From MFZZ01 sp964582715 (lineage in GTDB: Bacteria > Patescibacteriota > Microgenomatia > UBA1406 > GWC2-37-13): a stretch of DNA of 64,000 nucleotides. The notes beneath the pieces are model-generated. The model had not been told where the DNA came from. It searched no databases and was given only the letters and a program-made list of their open reading frames with translations. The stretch spans positions 1 through 64,000 of the forward strand of contig CAZOSM010000004.1 of NCBI GenBank assembly GCA_964582715.1. Reading direction: 5' to 3'. The position numbers were made by a program, and so were the translations under genes. This document shows, one piece after another, positions 8,117 through 18,071 of this stretch (position 1 is its first letter; each line of letters begins with the position of its first letter).

Positions 8117-8617
8117 ATGAGTAAACTAATTATATGCATCTGGTTTGCCAATAACAACGGCGAAGAAGCTGCAAAATACTACATAGATACTTTCAATTCA
8201 GCACCTGGTGACCACAGTGCAAAAATGGGCGACATCACAAAAGCCCCCAAAGCAGGAGAGGAAGTTTCAGGAAGACCAGAAGGATCTATTTTGACAGCTG
8301 AATATGAGCTTGACGGAATAAGCTTCATGGCTCTCAATGGTGGACCAGTAGAGCAGTTCAAGCTTAATGGTTCAACATCTTATATAGTTGAGTGCGAAAC
8401 TCAAGAAGAAATTGATTACTTCTGGGAAAAATTCTCAGCAGTTCCTGAAGCAGAACAATGTGGATGGTGTACCGATAAATTTGGTGTCACATGGCAAGTA
8501 GTTCCAAGAATTCTGGATGAAATGATGAGAGATCCTCAAAAAGCTGATGCGGTACAAGCTGCTTTTATGCCAATGAAGAAAATTGACCTTGAAACAATTA
8601 GAAAAGCTGGTGAATAA
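8117..8617 (+). CDS. VOC-fold protein (3-demethylubiquinone-9 3-methyltransferase-like family)
   Basis: 166 aa. The pattern CIWFANNNGEEAAKYYIDTFN, the central ALNGGP and FKLNGSTSYIVEC, and CGWCTDKFGVTWQVVPRIL match the PhnB-like subfamily often annotated as 3-demethylubiquinone methyltransferase, a name without biochemical support for most members. It lacks any SAM-binding motif, so methyltransferase activity is unlikely. The gene stands alone between a membrane protein and another VOC gene. Confidence 0.88.
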   Translation: MSKLIICIWFANNNGEEAAKYYIDTFNSAPGDHSAKMGDITKAPKAGEEVSGRPEGSILTAEYELDGISFMALNGGPVEQFKLNGSTSYIVECETQEEIDYFWEKFSAVPEAEQCGWCTDKFGVTWQVVPRILDEMMRDPQKADAVQAAFMPMKKIDLETIRKAGE

Positions 8618-8679
8618 AGGAAAGACTATTTTATATTTTCTATGAGTGGGTTATTGAATAAACCGTACATAGCTGCATT

Positions 8680-9135
8680 ATGAAATCAAAAGAATCAAAC
8701 CTAAAGAGAATGGATAACACGGGGATAGTAGTAGAATCACTTGATGAAGTTATCGATTTCTTTACTGAGCTTGGGTTGAAGCTTGAGGGGAGGACTATGG
8801 TTGAAGGAGAATGGGCTGGGCGTGTCACCGGCTTGGGAGATCAGAGTGTAGAGGTCGCGATGATGGTTACTCCAGATGGCCATAGTAGACTGGAACTGTC
8901 CCGATTTCTTACTCCTTCAACAGTCTCTGATCATCGTAAAGCACCTGTAAATTCACTAGGATATTTACGTGTAATGTTTACGGTAGAAGATATTGATGAT
9001 ACACTCAACAGGTTAAAAAACATAGGTGCCCAACTTGTCGGTGACATTGTTCAGTACGAAGATTCCTATCGACTCTGCTACATCCGTGGACCAGAAGACA
9101 TCCTCATTGGTCTTGCCCAAGAACTAGGTAGTTAA
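8680..9135 (+). CDS. Glyoxalase/bleomycin-resistance-like VOC protein
   Basis: 151 aa, one VOC domain formed of two beta-alpha-beta-beta-beta units: MDNTGIVVESLDEVIDFFTELG in the first and RVMFTVEDIDDTLNRLKNIGAQ in the second, with an E/D metal ligand set compatible with the fold (for example VEVAMM and EDILIGLA). It resembles lactoylglutathione lyase-like proteins found in many genomes without known substrate. An alternative start is the methionine of RMDNTG about 11 residues in. Confidence 0.85.
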   Translation: MKSKESNLKRMDNTGIVVESLDEVIDFFTELGLKLEGRTMVEGEWAGRVTGLGDQSVEVAMMVTPDGHSRLELSRFLTPSTVSDHRKAPVNSLGYLRVMFTVEDIDDTLNRLKNIGAQLVGDIVQYEDSYRLCYIRGPEDILIGLAQELGS

Positions 9136-9164
9136 ATTTTTATTATATTTGTTAGAATGAAGAC

Positions 9165-9545
9165 ATGACTAACTATTCAGTCAAAAATGTTGATGAATAT
9201 ATCGCAGCATCCATAGAAGAAGCCCGTCCTCATCTTAAGACAATCAGAGAAGCAGTAACGTCTGCATTTCCAGATATTGAAGAAAAGATAGGCTATGGCA
9301 AACCTTACTATAAATATCATGGGTGGGTAGTAGGTTTTGACGTATTTAAGAAACATATTAGTTTTGAAGTCTGGGATGGGTTTGATGACCAAACTCGTGA
9401 AGAGCTTGAAAAACAAGGTTATAAAACCGGAAGCGTAACGTTTCAGATAAGATATGATCAACAAGTGCCAACTTCTGTAATAAAAAAGCTTGTAAAAGCA
9501 CAGGCAAAGTTGAATGAAACAAAAGCTGCGAACAAAAAGAAATAA
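9165..9545 (+). CDS. DUF1801 (YdhG-like) protein
   Basis: 126 aa with the family hallmarks: VDEYIAASIEEARPHLKTIREAV at the start, EEKIGYGKPYYKYHG in the middle, and a C-terminal FQIRYDQQVPTSVIKKLVKAQ before a lysine-rich tail. This is a small soluble protein of unknown function that often sits near VOC and SRPBCC genes, as here. TAGAAT at 9153-9158 is 6 bases before the ATG, so the transcript is probably leaderless. Confidence 0.85.
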   Translation: MTNYSVKNVDEYIAASIEEARPHLKTIREAVTSAFPDIEEKIGYGKPYYKYHGWVVGFDVFKKHISFEVWDGFDDQTREELEKQGYKTGSVTFQIRYDQQVPTSVIKKLVKAQAKLNETKAANKKK

Positions 9546-9563
9546 TTATTACTACAATAGTGT

Positions 9564-10526
9564 ATGTTACCTAATTTAATCATCTATATACTAGCGTTTG
9601 CTGGAATTTGGATTGGCTCTGGACTTGCAATAGGTTCAGTAGAGCGCCTTTCTAAAATACTGAAAGTATCTTCATTTGTCGTATCTTTTATTGTTCTTGG
9701 ATTTTTCACCTCAGTAAGCGAATTATCTGTTGGAATTAATGCTCTTATTGAGAATGATCCAGAAATTTATGTAGGAAATCTTATTGGAGCCTCTATCGTT
9801 ATATTTATGCTTATCATACCGCTTCTGGCGATAACAGGTAATAGCATTAAAATTAATCCCGAGTTACAAGGATTTAATCTTCCGGCATCATTGGTGGTGA
9901 TATCATTACCCGTAATTCTTGCAATGGATGGTAAAGTAGGGAGGGTAGACAGTATTCTTATACTTATCCTTTTTGGATTTCTCATAGTATCTGTTCAGAC
10001 AAAAAGAGGATTAATTGAAAAAATCAAAGATATAGGGATACTCCCAAAAGTTAAAATTGGTAAAGAGCTTTTAAGAATTATTTTTGGACTGGTTGTAATA
10101 TTTATTGCTAGTAAATTTGTAGTTGAGCAAACTGTGTACTTTGCGAATCTTCTCCAACTCTCTCCATTTTTTATCAGTCTTATGCTTATCGGAATTGGTA
10201 CTAATGTCCCAGAATTATCGTTTATCTTAAGATCAGTTTTTATGAAGAGTAATCAGGTAGCCTTTGGTGACTATGTCGGTTCTGCATCATTTAATACATT
10301 TCTTATGGGTGCCTTAACCTTGTTTTATGGGAAGACAGTAATACTTACAAATAGCTATGTAGTAAGTTTATTATTTTTAATTGTAGGGCTTATTGCTTTT
10401 TATTATTTTGCAAGGACGAAAAATACTATCTCTAGACTTGAAGGAATTATACTGCTTGCTATATATTTACTGTTCCTTTTTGTAGAGATATATATACATA
10501 AGGGCACTCTTCTTCCAGCATCTTAA
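9564..10526 (+). CDS. Sodium/calcium exchanger-family membrane protein (YrbG-like)
   Basis: 320 aa, about ten hydrophobic segments. The two inverted alpha-repeats are clear: FFTSVSELSVGINAL with GNLIGASIVIFML in the first half, and GIGTNVPELSFILRS with GDYVGSASFNTFLMG in the second. The acidic residues in the SVSE and NVPE motifs are the cation-binding positions of the Ca2+/cation antiporter superfamily. It probably exchanges Na+ or H+ for Ca2+ across the cytoplasmic membrane. A cytoplasmic loop near the middle separates the halves. TACAAT ends 5 bases before the ATG. Confidence 0.9.
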   Translation: MLPNLIIYILAFAGIWIGSGLAIGSVERLSKILKVSSFVVSFIVLGFFTSVSELSVGINALIENDPEIYVGNLIGASIVIFMLIIPLLAITGNSIKINPELQGFNLPASLVVISLPVILAMDGKVGRVDSILILILFGFLIVSVQTKRGLIEKIKDIGILPKVKIGKELLRIIFGLVVIFIASKFVVEQTVYFANLLQLSPFFISLMLIGIGTNVPELSFILRSVFMKSNQVAFGDYVGSASFNTFLMGALTLFYGKTVILTNSYVVSLLFLIVGLIAFYYFARTKNTISRLEGIILLAIYLLFLFVEIYIHKGTLLPAS

Positions 10527-10597
10527 GATGCAATATAAAGCAAAAAATAGCAACATATTCTTTGATATACTGAATTTATAAAATTTATGGTTATGTT

Positions 10598-11860
10598 ATG
10601 AAGTCGCTTAGAAAATTACCTGGAAAACTGCTTTCATTTTTCAAAAAGCAATCACTAAAAAAGAAGATTCTGATAATTACTATCTTGATTATATTGGGTA
10701 TGGTTATCTGGGGAAGTATTTCAAATGGTAATGGTACTAATTACAATGTTGAACGGGTACAGCGTGCAGATATAACAGAGACCGTTGATGAATCAGGTTT
10801 GGTTAAGATATCTGGACAAACAGATATTTATTCCCCTACCAATGGAATCATTGAAGAAATATATGTTACAAACGGTCAGTATGTAGAAAAAGATCAAGAA
10901 TTATTCAAAGTACAAAGCACTGCAACCGAGCAAGAACAGCAATCTGCCTATGCAACATATCTTTCTGCAGTTACTACACTGAATGCAGCACAATCCAATT
11001 TAGATGTTCTTCAAGCAGACATGTTTGCTAAATGGGATACTTTTAAAGAACTGGCAGAAAGCGATGAATACGAAGATGGAGATGGAAATCCAAGACATGA
11101 TCGCCGGGCAGTTCCAGAATTTCATATCCCTGAAAAACAGTGGCTTGCTGCGGAACAAAAGTATAAAGATCAGCAACAGGTCATCGGGCAGGCACAAGTT
11201 GCCGTTAATGCGGCATGGCTTCAATACCAGGCAACCCAAACAACTGTTGTAAAATCAACAGCAGCAGGTACAGTTGCCAATTTGTCTGTCGTATTGCATG
11301 ATACTGTACAGGCTTCAAGTGGTGGAACCCCAGTATCTCTCGCTAGTGTAGGTACTGCCATTAAACCAATTTTGACTATAGCAGACTATACGGTCATAGG
11401 AGTACTCCTTTCTATAGGTGAATCTGATATTAATAAGGTAGAAGCAGGAGATACGGCAACAATAGACGTTGACCCTATAGATAATAAAACATATGCGGGT
11501 ATTGTTACCCGAGTTGATGAAATTGGTACAGATAATGCCGGGCTCATACAATATGACGTGTTTGTTGAAATAAAGAATCGCGATGATCAACTTAAAGCAG
11601 GTATGACTGCTGATGCAGAAATCATTACCGAGAAGCTTACTAATGTATTAAGTGTCCCCAATACAGCAGTCAAACCATATGAGGGTGGAAGAGCGGTGCA
11701 AATAGTGAATGATAAAAATGAGCTTGAATTTATTCCAGTGGTAGTTGGCGTACGAGGTGAAGAACGTACAGAAATTGTAAAAGGACTTACAGAAGGACAA
11801 GAAATTGTCGTTTCTCTTACAAACGATCAGGTAGAGCGACAAGGATTATTTGGTAATTAA
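10598..11860 (+). CDS. MacA/HlyD-type periplasmic-adaptor-like protein
   Basis: 420 aa. An N-terminal transmembrane helix (KKILIITILIILGMVIWGSI) is followed by a barrel-sandwich/biotinyl-lipoyl-like half (DIYSPTNGIIEEIYVTNGQYVEKDQELFKV), a helical hairpin rich in Gln and Ala, the second lipoyl half, and a beta-barrel with the membrane-proximal domain. This is the membrane-fusion-protein layout that pairs with MacB-type ABC transporters. It is the first gene of a three-gene operon. As no outer-membrane factor is expected in a single-membrane cell, it probably acts as an extracellular chaperone for the exporter rather than bridging two membranes (inference). Confidence 0.88.
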   Translation: MKSLRKLPGKLLSFFKKQSLKKKILIITILIILGMVIWGSISNGNGTNYNVERVQRADITETVDESGLVKISGQTDIYSPTNGIIEEIYVTNGQYVEKDQELFKVQSTATEQEQQSAYATYLSAVTTLNAAQSNLDVLQADMFAKWDTFKELAESDEYEDGDGNPRHDRRAVPEFHIPEKQWLAAEQKYKDQQQVIGQAQVAVNAAWLQYQATQTTVVKSTAAGTVANLSVVLHDTVQASSGGTPVSLASVGTAIKPILTIADYTVIGVLLSIGESDINKVEAGDTATIDVDPIDNKTYAGIVTRVDEIGTDNAGLIQYDVFVEIKNRDDQLKAGMTADAEIITEKLTNVLSVPNTAVKPYEGGRAVQIVNDKNELEFIPVVVGVRGEERTEIVKGLTEGQEIVVSLTNDQVERQGLFGN

Positions 11861-11868
11861 TCGCATGA

Positions 11869-12564
11869 ATGGCAAACAAAACTCCACTTATAGAATTACA
11901 GGACGTGACAAAAAAATATCCACTTGGTAATGGTGAATTTTACCAATCGTTACATGGCATCTCTCTTAAAATTTATGAAGGTGAGTTTGTCGCAATCATG
12001 GGGCCTTCGGGATCTGGTAAATCTACCACAATGCATATTCTGGGTGCTTTGGATACTCCTTCCACCGGTACGTTTTTATTTAAAGATAAAAATATAAGTA
12101 GTTATTCAAATGATGAGCTCGCCGAAATTCGCAATCAGGAAATCGGTTTTGTGTTTCAGTCGTTTAACCTTCTCCCAAGAACTACAGTTTTTAAAAATGT
12201 TGAAAGGCCGATGCTCTATGGTAAAGTCCCTCCGGAAGAACGGGAGAAAAGAGTTATGGATGCACTCAAACTTGTTGGAATTGAAGATAAAGCTCAGAAT
12301 TTATCTAATCATATCTCTGGTGGGCAGATCCAGCGTGTTGCTATAGCACGAGCAATTATAATGAACCCGGCAATAATTCTGGCAGATGAACCAACTGGTA
12401 ACCTCGACAGTAAAACAGCACATGAAATAATGGGCTATTTACAGGATTTAAATGATAAAGGAAGAACGATTGTTCTCATCACTCATGAAGAAGATATTGC
12501 GAATTTTGCTAAACGCATTATTCGTATTGTTGATGGCAAAATAGTTTCAGATAAAAAAAAATAA
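11869..12564 (+). CDS. ABC transporter ATP-binding protein (MacB/LolD type)
   Basis: 231 aa with all motor motifs: Walker A GPSGSGKST, a Q-loop (VFQSFNLLPRTT), the signature SGGQIQRVAIARA, Walker B IILADEPTGNLD and the H-loop (LITHE). The GNLD after Walker B is typical of the MacB/LolD/FtsE group. It begins 8 bases after the adaptor and ends 4 bases before the permease, so it belongs to the same operon and powers the mechanotransmission-type exporter, substrate unknown. Confidence 0.93.
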   Translation: MANKTPLIELQDVTKKYPLGNGEFYQSLHGISLKIYEGEFVAIMGPSGSGKSTTMHILGALDTPSTGTFLFKDKNISSYSNDELAEIRNQEIGFVFQSFNLLPRTTVFKNVERPMLYGKVPPEEREKRVMDALKLVGIEDKAQNLSNHISGGQIQRVAIARAIIMNPAIILADEPTGNLDSKTAHEIMGYLQDLNDKGRTIVLITHEEDIANFAKRIIRIVDGKIVSDKKK

Positions 12565-12568
12565 TATT

Positions 12569-13777
12569 ATGGAATATTCAGAAATCATCAGATCTGCTAT
12601 TGTTTCACTGAGGAGTAACGTTATGCGGACGGGCCTAACTATGCTTGGTATCATTATTGGAATTGGATCAGTAATTATGATCGCCTCAATTGGACAAAGT
12701 GCCATTGCATTTGTGAACAGTGAATTATCTGCCTTTGGTACTAATTATTTTCAAGTCACACCAGGAGGAGATATCTTTAGTTCATTCGGAGGCGCAAGCC
12801 AGCAGCCTATTACGTTTGAAGACGCAGAAGCCATAGAAGAATCTGGTATAGAAAATATCCTATCAGTAGCTCCTATTGGGTATGCAACTCGTATAGTTAC
12901 TGCAAATGATGAACAGGTAAATGTATTTGTATATGGGATTACCGAAAGTGGGCAAACTTTGCTTGCTCCAGAGTTAGTGTATGGCAATTTATTAAGTGAT
13001 GCAGATAGTAATAGTCGAGTTATTGTATTGGGCATTGATGCTGCTGAAGAGTTATTTGGTGTGGGGGTGAATCCGGTAGGAGAGGCGGTTCGTATTGATA
13101 ATGCACGGTTCCGTATTATTGGTATTACAAAAAGTGATTCAGCCTTGGCAGGAAGTTTTTTTAATTCTGGCGCTGTGATTCCGCTTGAGGTATTGAGTGA
13201 AGATATCCGAGGAGATGAAGAACTTGCAGAAATTGATGTCAGTGTGGAAGATACACAATATCTAAACCAGACTATGAGTGAAGTAGAGTTATTTTTAAGA
13301 GAAAGGCGAGATCTAGATGAAGGGGAAGATAATAATTTTACCTTAACCAGTTTTGAAGAATCACTCGAGACAGTAAATACAGTTACCACGCTTCTTACCT
13401 CTTTAATTGCAGGTATATCAAGTATATCGCTTGTCGTTGGAGGTGTTGGCGTCATGAATATTATGTTAGTTGCAGTTACAGAACGTACTAAGGAAATTGG
13501 ATTGTTAAAATCGATTGGTGCAAAAGAAAGCGATATTCTCACTCAATTTCTGATTGAGGCTATTGTTATGAGTCTCATTGGAGGTGTAATTGGGATTTTA
13601 CTCGGAATCTCAGGTGCTTTTCTTGTTTCGGTAATAGTGAATATACCTTTTGTTCTTAGTATCTCTTGGATCATTATTGCGGTTGTTGCCTCTACTCTTG
13701 TTGGTATTATTTTTGGATTGTACCCTGCCCGCCGCGCAGCAGCTCTTTCTCCTATCGATGCGTTGAGATATGAATAA
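12569..13777 (+). CDS. ABC transporter permease (MacB/FtsX family)
   Basis: 402 aa. An N-terminal transmembrane helix (LTMLGIIIGIGSVIMIASIG) precedes a large extracytoplasmic MacB core domain (about 45-265), and the FtsX domain follows with three further helices, including the conserved VGGVGVMNIMLVAVTERTKEIG stretch and the ARRAAALSPIDALRYE tail. With the two upstream genes it makes a MacA-MacB-like export system; antimicrobial peptides or lipid-linked substrates are the known cargo of relatives. Confidence 0.92.
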   Translation: MEYSEIIRSAIVSLRSNVMRTGLTMLGIIIGIGSVIMIASIGQSAIAFVNSELSAFGTNYFQVTPGGDIFSSFGGASQQPITFEDAEAIEESGIENILSVAPIGYATRIVTANDEQVNVFVYGITESGQTLLAPELVYGNLLSDADSNSRVIVLGIDAAEELFGVGVNPVGEAVRIDNARFRIIGITKSDSALAGSFFNSGAVIPLEVLSEDIRGDEELAEIDVSVEDTQYLNQTMSEVELFLRERRDLDEGEDNNFTLTSFEESLETVNTVTTLLTSLIAGISSISLVVGGVGVMNIMLVAVTERTKEIGLLKSIGAKESDILTQFLIEAIVMSLIGGVIGILLGISGAFLVSVIVNIPFVLSISWIIIAVVASTLVGIIFGLYPARRAAALSPIDALRYE

Positions 13778-13785
13778 TACCGAGG

Positions 13786-14316
13786 TTATTTTTCAGAGAA
13801 ATCAACAATATTTTGTATAAACTGATCTTCATCAAAAGGAACCTGCAGATTACGGATTGTAGTAATAAGGGAACCCAGATACCAATCAGGATTATTGGTC
13901 TGATATCTATCTTTAATAGGGTCAAATCCAGTTACTTCAGCAGGTGTAGTAAGTAGTGGCCGCATCAGGACACCTCCATATAAAAGAAAATGTTCTGTTG
14001 GTAAATCATAAAAAGATCTAAGGCGGTTTGCATGGGTTGTTGTATTTGTGGCTAGAAATCCAGCTATCTCTCCGGTAAGACAAAGCAGTGTTTTTGAACC
14101 CATTGGTGTATTTTGTATTGAGACTTTTTGAATTGTATTTGTTTCCCAGTAATGAAATCTATTATCGATACTCACTATACGACTATGTTGAGATTGAAGA
14201 GAATTCTGGTTTTGTTGGGCTGAAAGGTAGGTAAGCCACCACCATTCTGCATCCTTGCATGTTGGAGCTATATCTTTATACCCGGGAAAATGTGGTCGGA
14301 GTTCATTTAGTGGCAT
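13786..14316 (-). CDS. Hypothetical protein, 176 aa
   Basis: Soluble protein starting MPLNELRPHFPGYKDIAPTC, with no signal peptide or membrane segment and several tryptophans near the N-terminus (AEWWWLTYLSAQQ). I do not recognise a family. It converges on the ABC permease with an 8-base gap and diverges from the PA14 gene. Its amino-acid use is even, so it is probably a real gene. A -10-like TATACA lies immediately before the start, as in other leaderless genes here. Confidence 0.6.
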   Translation of the reverse strand: MPLNELRPHFPGYKDIAPTCKDAEWWWLTYLSAQQNQNSLQSQHSRIVSIDNRFHYWETNTIQKVSIQNTPMGSKTLLCLTGEIAGFLATNTTTHANRLRSFYDLPTEHFLLYGGVLMRPLLTTPAEVTGFDPIKDRYQTNNPDWYLGSLITTIRNLQVPFDEDQFIQNIVDFSEK

Positions 14317-14560
14317 AGTGTATATGTTTAATTTGCAAAGACAATAATCTTATATATTTGGTAAGAAATTATCCTATAATATTTTATCAGTAATAATGAT
14401 TATTGCAATAGAAAAGGAAGGGACAGTAAAAATATATAAATAATCCTAATTCTGTCTGGAAGTATAACTTTATAAGCTGTATTCCCTATCTGTTAGATGT
14501 AAATTAAGTAAAAATAGAGAGAATATAATGTATACTATACAATTAGTTATAGAACTCATA

Positions 14561-17405
14561 ATGAAAAAATATATTCTTTACATCATCGCATTTCTTTTTA
14601 CTATTCTGTTTGTGCAACCACTTCATGCAGCAACAGATTTTAGTGCGGAATATTTTAATAATATTAATCTTTCTGGAACACCTGTTTTTACAAGAACAGA
14701 ATCAACAATTAATCATAACTGGGGGAATGGGAGTCCTGATGCTAGTATAAATACCGATCAGTTTTCTGCAAAATGGACAGGGAGTATTACAACAGAAGCT
14801 GCTGACTATACATTTACAGTCACCGCAGATGATGGAGTAAGACTTAAAGTAGATGGTCAAACTATAATTGACCAATGGAAAGATCAGGCCCCGACAACTA
14901 TTCAGAAGACCATTACTCTTGCAGAAGGAGACCATACGGTAGTGCTTGAATACTATGAAAATGGTGGTGGTGCAATGGCTACGCTCGTATGGGAGAAACA
15001 AAGTAGTAATCCATCAACTGTTTTAAAGATAATGCCTCTTGGTGATTCTATTACAGATGGTTGGGATATACCAGGTGGATACAGAGTGGAATTGAAGAAA
15101 TTAGTCTCAGATACTGATCTTGTAGGATCTATGCAGAATGGACCTGGTCAACTTACAGATCGTGAGCATGAAGGACATCCAGGTTGGAAGATACATGAGA
15201 TCCATGGACAAGTAGTCGGGTGGCTTAATACGCACAATCCCCAGATGATTCTTCTTATGATTGGAACAAACGATATGATCGGTAATCATGATGTTGCCAA
15301 TGCCCCACAGAGACTGAGTTCTCTTATAGATACCATTACTTCAACCGTTCCTGAAGCTGAGGTTTTAGTTGCTTCTATTACACCACTCAGTAATTCAGAA
15401 TATCAACACAGAGCAAACTCCTTTAACCAAACTATTCCTGGCATTATTCAGCAGAAAAGAGATGCCGGAAAAAAAGTCCATTACGTTGACATGCATACTG
15501 CAATAACAACACCCGATCTTCCAGATGGAATTCATCCAAGTGCAGCAGGATATCAGAAGATGGCGCAGAAGTGGGCAAGTGCTATTAATACAGTTAAAAA
15601 TGGATCAACTCCTGAAATGCCTGATGAACCAGAAGATCCAACGCCAACTCCTCCACTGGGAGATGGAGTATTTACAGCTGAATATTTTAATAATACTTCT
15701 TTAGCGGGTATTCCAGTTTTGGTACGAAATGAGAATGAAGTAAGTTATGATTGGGTTGCAGGTTCTCCACACGTTTCCGTAAACAATGATAACTTTTCGG
15801 CACGATGGGCTACTTCACAGACATTTGATGAAGCAGCGTATCGATTTACAGTAACTGCAGATGATGGTGTAAGGCTTATCGTTGATGGCGTTACAGTTAT
15901 TGATCAATGGAAAGACCAAGCTCCAACAAGTTATTCAGCGTTCGTACCAATGAGTAATGGTGAGCACACCATTATTATGGAATATTATGAAAAAGGGTAT
16001 GGGGCAGTAGCTAAACTGAACTGGGAAAAAGTACAAACAGAACCAGAGCCAACTCCAACAGAAGATCCAACTCCTACACCACCTGTAGATATTCCAATAG
16101 ATGATGGTTTTAGAGTGAGTTATTTTAATAATACTTCATTAAGTGGAACTCCAATATTAACAAGACAGGAAACAAAAATTAATTATGATTGGGGAGCTGG
16201 TTCTCCACATACAAGCGTGCCTACCGATAATTTCTCCGCTCGATGGCAGGGTGATTTTACCTTTGATCCTGGTACTTATACGTTTAACGTAACAGGTGAT
16301 GATGGAGTAAGACTTATAATTGATGACACTATCATTATTAATAAATGGATTAATCAAGGACCAACCACATATACTTCTCAAATAGACCTTTCCGGTGTAC
16401 ATCGCGTAACATTTGAATACTACGAAAGTGGTGGTGGGGCAGTAGCCGTTGCCAATTGGACTAAAGAAACAGAGGAAGAGCCAACAGAACCAGAAGCGGA
16501 CCCTGCAGATCCAGATATTGAAGTACCTTTTAGTTATACAAAAGGAGAATATTTTAATAATACTAATCTTACGGGTACTCCAGTATTAACAAGAGTTGAA
16601 TCTGGTCCAAACTATGATTGGGGACTCGGATCACCAGATGCCTTAGTACAGAATGATAATTTTTCAGCTCGTTGGACTTATACCGACAATTTTAGTGAGA
16701 ATCTATATGAATTTAAAGNNNNNNNNNNNNNNNNNNNNNNNNNNNNNNNNNNNNNNNNNNNNNNNNNNNNNNNNNNNNNNNNNNNNNNNNNNNNNNNNNN
16801 NNNNNNNNNNNNNNNNNNTAACTGCAGATGATGGGGTAAGACTTAAAATCGATGGAGTAACTGTTATTGATAAGTGGATTGATCAGGCCGCAACGACTTA
16901 TACCGTTGTAATACCAATGACAGCAGGAGAACACACCATTGTCATGGAATACTATGAAAAAGCCTGGGGTGCTGTTGCAAAACAGGAAATTAAAGTTATT
17001 GAATCAGAGACTCAAACTCCAACTCCACAGAATGGAGAATTTACGGTTGAGTACTTTAATAACACCTCATTAATCGGTGTGCCTGTGTACACAGCTATAT
17101 CACCATCAGTTAACTATGATTGGGTTTCTGGATCTCCACATCCTACAGTGAATAACGATAACTTTTCTGCAAAAGCAACTAAAACTGCTGATTATGAAGC
17201 TGGGACTTATCGATTTACGGTAACTGCAGATGATGGGGTAAGACTTAAAATCGATGGAGTAACTGTTATTGATAAATGGATTGATCAAGCTCCAACATCA
17301 TATTCATACCAAACATCTTTATCTGAAGGTAATCATACGATTTCTGTGGAGTATTACGAAAAAGGATATGGAGCTGTCCTCAAGCTTCAAGAAGTGAAAC
17401 TTTAA
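14561..17405 (+). CDS. Secreted multi-PA14 protein with an SGNH esterase/lipase domain (interrupted by an assembly gap)
   Basis: The start at 14561 gives a clear signal peptide (KKYILYIIAFLFTILFV, cleavage near LHA-A). Order of domains: PA14 copy 1, an SGNH hydrolase with all four blocks (GDSITDG, the block II glycine in GHPGW, GTND, and DGIHPS), then PA14 copies 2 to 5, joined by Pro/Thr-rich linkers such as PTPTPP. Each PA14 copy contains an ADDGVRL or GDDGVRL core and a YYE strand. PA14 domains bind carbohydrate, so the protein probably binds and deacylates a surface or environmental glycan. A 100-N gap (16719-16818) falls inside copy 4; the two flanks join in frame without it, so this is one gene and not two. 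The gene overlaps the convergent acetyltransferase by 3 bases. No sortase or membrane anchor is visible. Confidence 0.85.
16719..16818. other. Scaffold gap of 100 N
   Basis: Exactly 100 Ns, a conventional placeholder for a gap of unknown size. The sequence after the gap and the last PA14 copy (from about 17219) share more than 50 nearly identical bases, which is why assembly stopped. The bases before the gap (…AAAG) and after it (TAACTGCAG…) make a perfect in-frame PA14 core if simply joined, so the true gap could be zero or a whole number of units of about 400 bases. Confidence 0.98.
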
Positions 17406-17890
17406 TGTGTTTCTTTATCTAAAGATAGCCTTTTAATTATCTTAGCCGGAACTCCACCGACAACTGTATAAGGAGGAACATCTTTTACAACAACCGCACC
17501 TGCAGCAACAACACTTCCTTCACCAATAGTTACACCAGGTAAAATAATTGCTCCCGAGCCAATCCATACATAATCTTTTATCGTAATAGGTTCTAAATAT
17601 TTTTTTCTCTGTTTGGTCCGATGATGAACTAGAGCTTCATAATTTGATGTAATTAACATTGCACGAAACCCAATTTGTACTTTATTGCCAATCACTATGT
17701 CCTCATCTGCGGCTAAAATACATTGTTGATTAATAAATACATCATCTCCTATATGTATGTTACCTGGAACAAAAAATTTAGAGGTAGTAATAAAGCGAGC
17801 TCTTTTGCCACAAGAGCCAAGTCGATTTGCAATAAAAGAAGTATATATGTGTTGTATAAATGAGTTAATCTTTTCCATAATCTTATTCAC
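17402..17890 (-). CDS. Hexapeptide-repeat acyltransferase (maltose/galactoside acetyltransferase-like)
   Basis: 162 aa. Left-handed beta-helix repeats of the form [LIV]-G-x4 run from about residue 45 (VPGNIHIGDDVFINQQC) to 150, with the characteristic GSGAIILPGVTIGEGSVVAAGAVV and the C-terminal GGVPAKIIKRL. These trimeric enzymes move acetyl or another acyl group from CoA to sugars. The catalytic histidine could be in EALVHHRT. It converges on the PA14 gene with overlapping stop codons. Target sugar unknown. Confidence 0.88.
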   Translation of the reverse strand: MNKIMEKINSFIQHIYTSFIANRLGSCGKRARFITTSKFFVPGNIHIGDDVFINQQCILAADEDIVIGNKVQIGFRAMLITSNYEALVHHRTKQRKKYLEPITIKDYVWIGSGAIILPGVTIGEGSVVAAGAVVVKDVPPYTVVGGVPAKIIKRLSLDKETH

Positions 17891-18054
17891 TTCATTTACG
17901 ATGATACGTAAATACTATTTTAAGCAATTATCTTTTACCTAAGATGAATTTAACATCCTATGATACAACGATGGAAGATTGATATTCAATATCTGATTTT
18001 TCCTTTATGCATTTCTTACTTCTTTTTTGTTCTCAAACAGTATGGTAAGGGTAA

Positions 18055-18064
18055 AAGGAGGTGA
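18055..18064 (+). promoter_or_regulatory. Strong Shine-Dalgarno site
   Basis: AAGGAGGTGA is nearly a full complement to the usual 16S rRNA 3' end and lies 7 bases before the ATG at 18072. It fixes that start against the longer upstream frame and shows that Shine-Dalgarno initiation works in this organism, although most genes here have no such site. Confidence 0.85.
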
Positions 18065-18071
18065 GGAATAT

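Noticed and set aside
12751..13542. 263-aa frame on the minus strand inside the ABC permease gene
   Set aside because: It mirrors the codon pattern of the permease, is Ser/Thr/Ile-rich without any motif, and the forward gene is certain.
14561..17405. Two separate PA14 genes or a frameshift at the N gap
   Set aside because: The reading-frame shift across the gap only reflects the arbitrary length of 100 Ns; direct joining of the flanks restores an intact PA14 core.
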